This document shows, piece by piece, positions 61,491-64,000 of a stretch of DNA of 64,000 nt (position 1 is the stretch's first letter; each line of letters opens with the position of its first letter). The position numbers and the translations under genes are program-made. The stretch is taken from the NCBI GenBank assembly GCA_014529385.2, contig CM043956.1, positions 58,911,120-58,975,119 on the forward strand, written 5' to 3'. This DNA comes from Adiantum capillus-veneris (Eukaryota; Streptophyta; Polypodiopsida; Polypodiales; Pteridaceae). Below the pieces are notes generated by a model. It was not told the DNA's origin. It made no database searches and worked only from the letters and a program-made list of their open reading frames with translations.

Positions 61491-63094
61491 TGTAACATTT
61501 AATGGTTTAGTAACTTGTGTGTAGCGGAAAATAACATAGACATAGTGAGAATTTCATTAAGAATATATTCCTAATGAGCATAACAAAAGTGCTTGGATGA
61601 GAGAGCAACAAAAGCATAACACCTAGTTAGATAAGCATGAACAATACTTCAAAAAGAGAGAGAAGTTAAGCTATTGACAACAGTTGAGGACCGGATTTAC
61701 ATGGAGCCAGTCCCCCCCTCCAAAAGGCTTTGTATTATAGGTTTCCCCCATCAAGGGAGACATTTTACAATACAATACTTTGTGTTCCTTCAATAACTTG
61801 CTGGTGCAATGAAGATGTAAGCTTTAAGCACCAAGCTTACACTTGAAAACACAACATCAATTCCCTCACGGTCTCAGACCCAAGACCTCACACACCTTCG
61901 AAGATGGTGAGAGCTAGCGGGACATGAGAGTAGATCAAGAGGAAGAAGGAGTATTCTTACGAGAAAGAAGTATGTCTCCTCACATAATCACTCTTAATAG
62001 CTTAGCATAGTTTAGTAATTACTAATAGCTTAGTAATTAGCATGGTAGAGGAGATGATCATGCATGGAGCTTGGCTCTTGGCTGGATTTGCATCACAAAG
62101 CCAAGAGTTGTTGGTGTAGGCCTCCCTTCTCACAAGCTTGGAGTAGATGATGAGCTTTCCATTAAAGCTTGAGAAGGAGATAGTCTTCTTTTCTTCACAC
62201 ATGAGCTTGTTTGAGTGTGCCTGTGATAATGCCTTGCAAAAATCAGCCCCCCCTCTCTCTTGGTTGACCCCTCTTGCTAATTTCTCTTGCTAGCCCCTCA
62301 TTGGCTCATGACAGGCTTAGCCAATAGAAAATTAGAAGCATAATTGCTAGCCTTGTGACATGTGTCCCCCTTTCCCCTTTTGTGAGAGCTTTAGGTATTT
62401 AAATAATTCAATTAATCTCTCATTGGACCTCTTGGTCTTCTGGCCAATAGGAATCAGGCAAGCCATTGGGCTGCTAAATACTCATTGGACCCCTTGAGAG
62501 ACTGTCCAATAGTCTTTTGGAGAGCTTAATTTCTATTGGTTCTTTTATCAAGTGTTTTTTATTGAATTAAACTAAATGTACTCTAGCCTAATTCTCATTG
62601 GTCCACCTCTATGACCATCAATAGGATTTGAATGCACCTTGGGGGCAACTGGGCTAGGAAGCTGACATGTGTCCACTATGCCCTTTGTGCAAAGGGAGCT
62701 TGGAAGAGTGTGTGTGTATTTCTCTCTCATCCCCAACAAAAATGGCTTGCCCCCGCCTTGATAGGGATGTGGGAAGATTTTGGGGTCTCCCCATAAGCAT
62801 CCAAATGTCCCTAAGGTTTGACCATAGAACCTTTCATTTAATTTTGGAACCTAAGCTTTTTGGAAGTCTTAATGGGCTAAACCTTAGGGTCTTTGAAGCC
62901 CATTGATGCACATTGATCTTTTGCAAATGGTCCCCCTATGGATCCCTATTTTCCCTCCTTTGGATCCCTACTGAGATCAGTCTGCTAGCCTTACCAATAT
63001 TCTAGCTTTTTCTCGCTTGGTACTTCCCCATATTAAATGATCAGTTTAACATCAAAAAATCATTTAGGAGAATTATATATTAGTTATTATGACA
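61491..63094 (-). repeat. Element E 5' LTR
   Basis: 1604 bp matching 45735-47321 from TGTAACATTT to TTATGACA, with small indels. Confidence 0.93.
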
Positions 63095-63487
63095 TGAGTA
63101 CTTCTTGTTAAGAAGAAAAATGGAACCTTTCATATGTGTATTGACTACATGGCTCTAAACAAGATCACCATTAAGAATATAATTCCTATTCCTAGAGTAA
63201 ATGATCTAATGGACAAATTCAAAGGGGCAAACTTCTTTAGAAAAATAGACCTTAACTCTAGGTATCACCAAGTTGAAATGTTTGAAGAAGATGTCTACAA
63301 AACTACATTTAGAACACAAACATGGCACTATGAATTCCTTGTCATACCATTTGGTCTAACAAATACACCATTTACCTTCACTCATATGATAAATCAAATT
63401 TTCATTGACCATCAAGACTTTGTCATTGTCCTTTTTAATGATATTCTTGTGTTTAACAAATCCGAGCAAGAACATAAGGAGCATTAA
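63095..63487 (+). pseudogene. Element D reverse transcriptase
   Basis: [49 protein letters not shown] and a catalytic motif FNDILVF, where the expected first Asp is Asn. The frame ends TAA at 63485 after HKEH, near where element A has TAG after HK. Substitution of the catalytic Asp marks it as inactive. Confidence 0.8.
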
Positions 63488-64000
63488 ACACGTGTCTTTG
63501 ACCTTCTATCACAAAATCATCTATACTTGAATCCTAAAAAGAGTTCATTTTTCCACTGTGAAATAGAACATGGTAAGGGAATACATGTAGACCCCAAGAA
63601 AATTGAAGTTATACAATCAAGGACTAGACCCAAAAACATGCACGAGCTAGATTCTTTCATTGGTCAATGCAGTTATTACATAAAGTTTGTTCGTAATTTT
63701 GCTTACAAATCACACTATTTGACTCTAAAGAAAAACACCGCATATGTATGGACTCATTTACAAGAAAGATCATTCATTGCACTTAAGAATGCTTTGACTA
63801 ATGCACCCTTGTTACAATTGCCTGATTTTGATCAACCATTCTTTGTGGTAGTCACTGATGCTAGTGGAAAAGGTATCAATGCAGTTCTTATGCAAGATAA
63901 CCATCCACTTGTATTTGAAAGTCATAAATTTAAACCATTTGAATCAAAATTTAGTACCTATGACAAAGGGTCGACTGCTGTAGTGCATGCTTTGAATTTT
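63488..64000 (+). pseudogene. Element D RT thumb and RNase H, truncated by the window edge
   Basis: LLSQNHLYLNPKKSSFF, a segment GKGIHVDPKKIEVI, then VVVTDASGKGINAVLMQDNH and FSTYDKGSTAVVHAL. The thumb lacks about 9 residues compared with element A (YLGHILSSK), so a small deletion is present. Confidence 0.78.

Larger units (their letters stand above)
45735..63094 (-). mobile_element. Element E: 17.4 kb span, chromovirus on the minus strand, holding element F and a solo LTR
   Basis: LTRs at 45735-47321 and 61491-63094 are direct repeats with TG...CA ends. A tRNA-iMet-type primer site lies directly inside the right LTR on the minus strand, which sets the orientation. Removing F (47811-55056) and the solo LTR (57839-59832) leaves about 8.1 kb: gag, a fused RT lead, RT, RNase H, integrase, chromodomain. 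The zinc knuckle and protease are missing. Confidence 0.93.
63095..64000 (+). mobile_element. Element D (right part), runs off the window
   Basis: It resumes the RT reading at [10 protein letters not shown] directly after the right target-site copy (TGAGT) and continues through RT and RNase H, parallel to element A from about 5698. Confidence 0.88.

Overview
This window looks like nuclear DNA of a land plant with a large, repeat-rich genome. Almost every recognisable coding region belongs to an LTR retrotransposon, mostly Ty3/gypsy (chromoviruses with C-terminal chromodomains and a giant non-chromovirus type) with one Ty1/copia remnant. The elements carry tRNA-iMet-like primer sites, TG...CA long terminal repeats (LTRs) and 4-5 bp target-site duplications. 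No bacterial operon, rRNA, tRNA or CRISPR array was seen. The species cannot be named from sequence alone. The only host-gene-like material is at the left end: an acidic exon (25-717) and a frameshifted FCP1/SCP-type phosphatase exon (from 2166), separated by an intron that holds a 1.34 kb DNA element.

The rest is a layered nest. Element A is a decayed chromovirus on the + strand (3799 to about 9.3 kb). Element C is a decayed non-chromovirus on the + strand (about 10.9-11.8 kb, resuming at 30262-37.7 kb). It is split inside gag by element B, a giant 18.4 kb relative on the minus strand (11826-30261, TSD ATTTG). C is also interrupted by a 2.3 kb non-autonomous LTR element (35031-37305). A copia 3' half follows (38128-42.8 kb), split by a 3.1 kb solo LTR (38438-41523) that contains a 152-bp AT-rich tandem array. 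Element D, a sister of A, starts near 43.87 kb and is split in its RT by element E (45735-63094, minus). E is split in its chromodomain by element F (47811-55056, minus) and in its RT by a 2.0 kb solo LTR (57839-59832). F is split in gag by a second copy of the 1.34 kb DNA element (52311-53649). D resumes at 63095 and leaves the window. Reading outward in, D, E, F and the DNA element form a four-level nest.

The most unusual object is element B. Its order on the minus strand is 5' LTR, a leader with perfect 20-26 bp palindromes, a novel first ORF, gag, protease, a partly deleted RT, RNase H, a duplicated integrase zinc-binding module, the integrase core, a second retropepsin-like domain, a long spacer with the same palindromes, a long coiled-coil ORF in the env position, polypurine tract and 3' LTR. 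Element C, its host and relative, has a different hairpin repeated at similar spacing in the non-coding DNA upstream of its own first ORF. A second candidate for a new family is the 1.34 kb inverted-repeat element. It is present twice at almost identical length (1338 and 1339 bp), both times flanked by TTAA.

All autonomous-looking elements carry stops, frameshifts or catalytic substitutions. None appears fully active as written.
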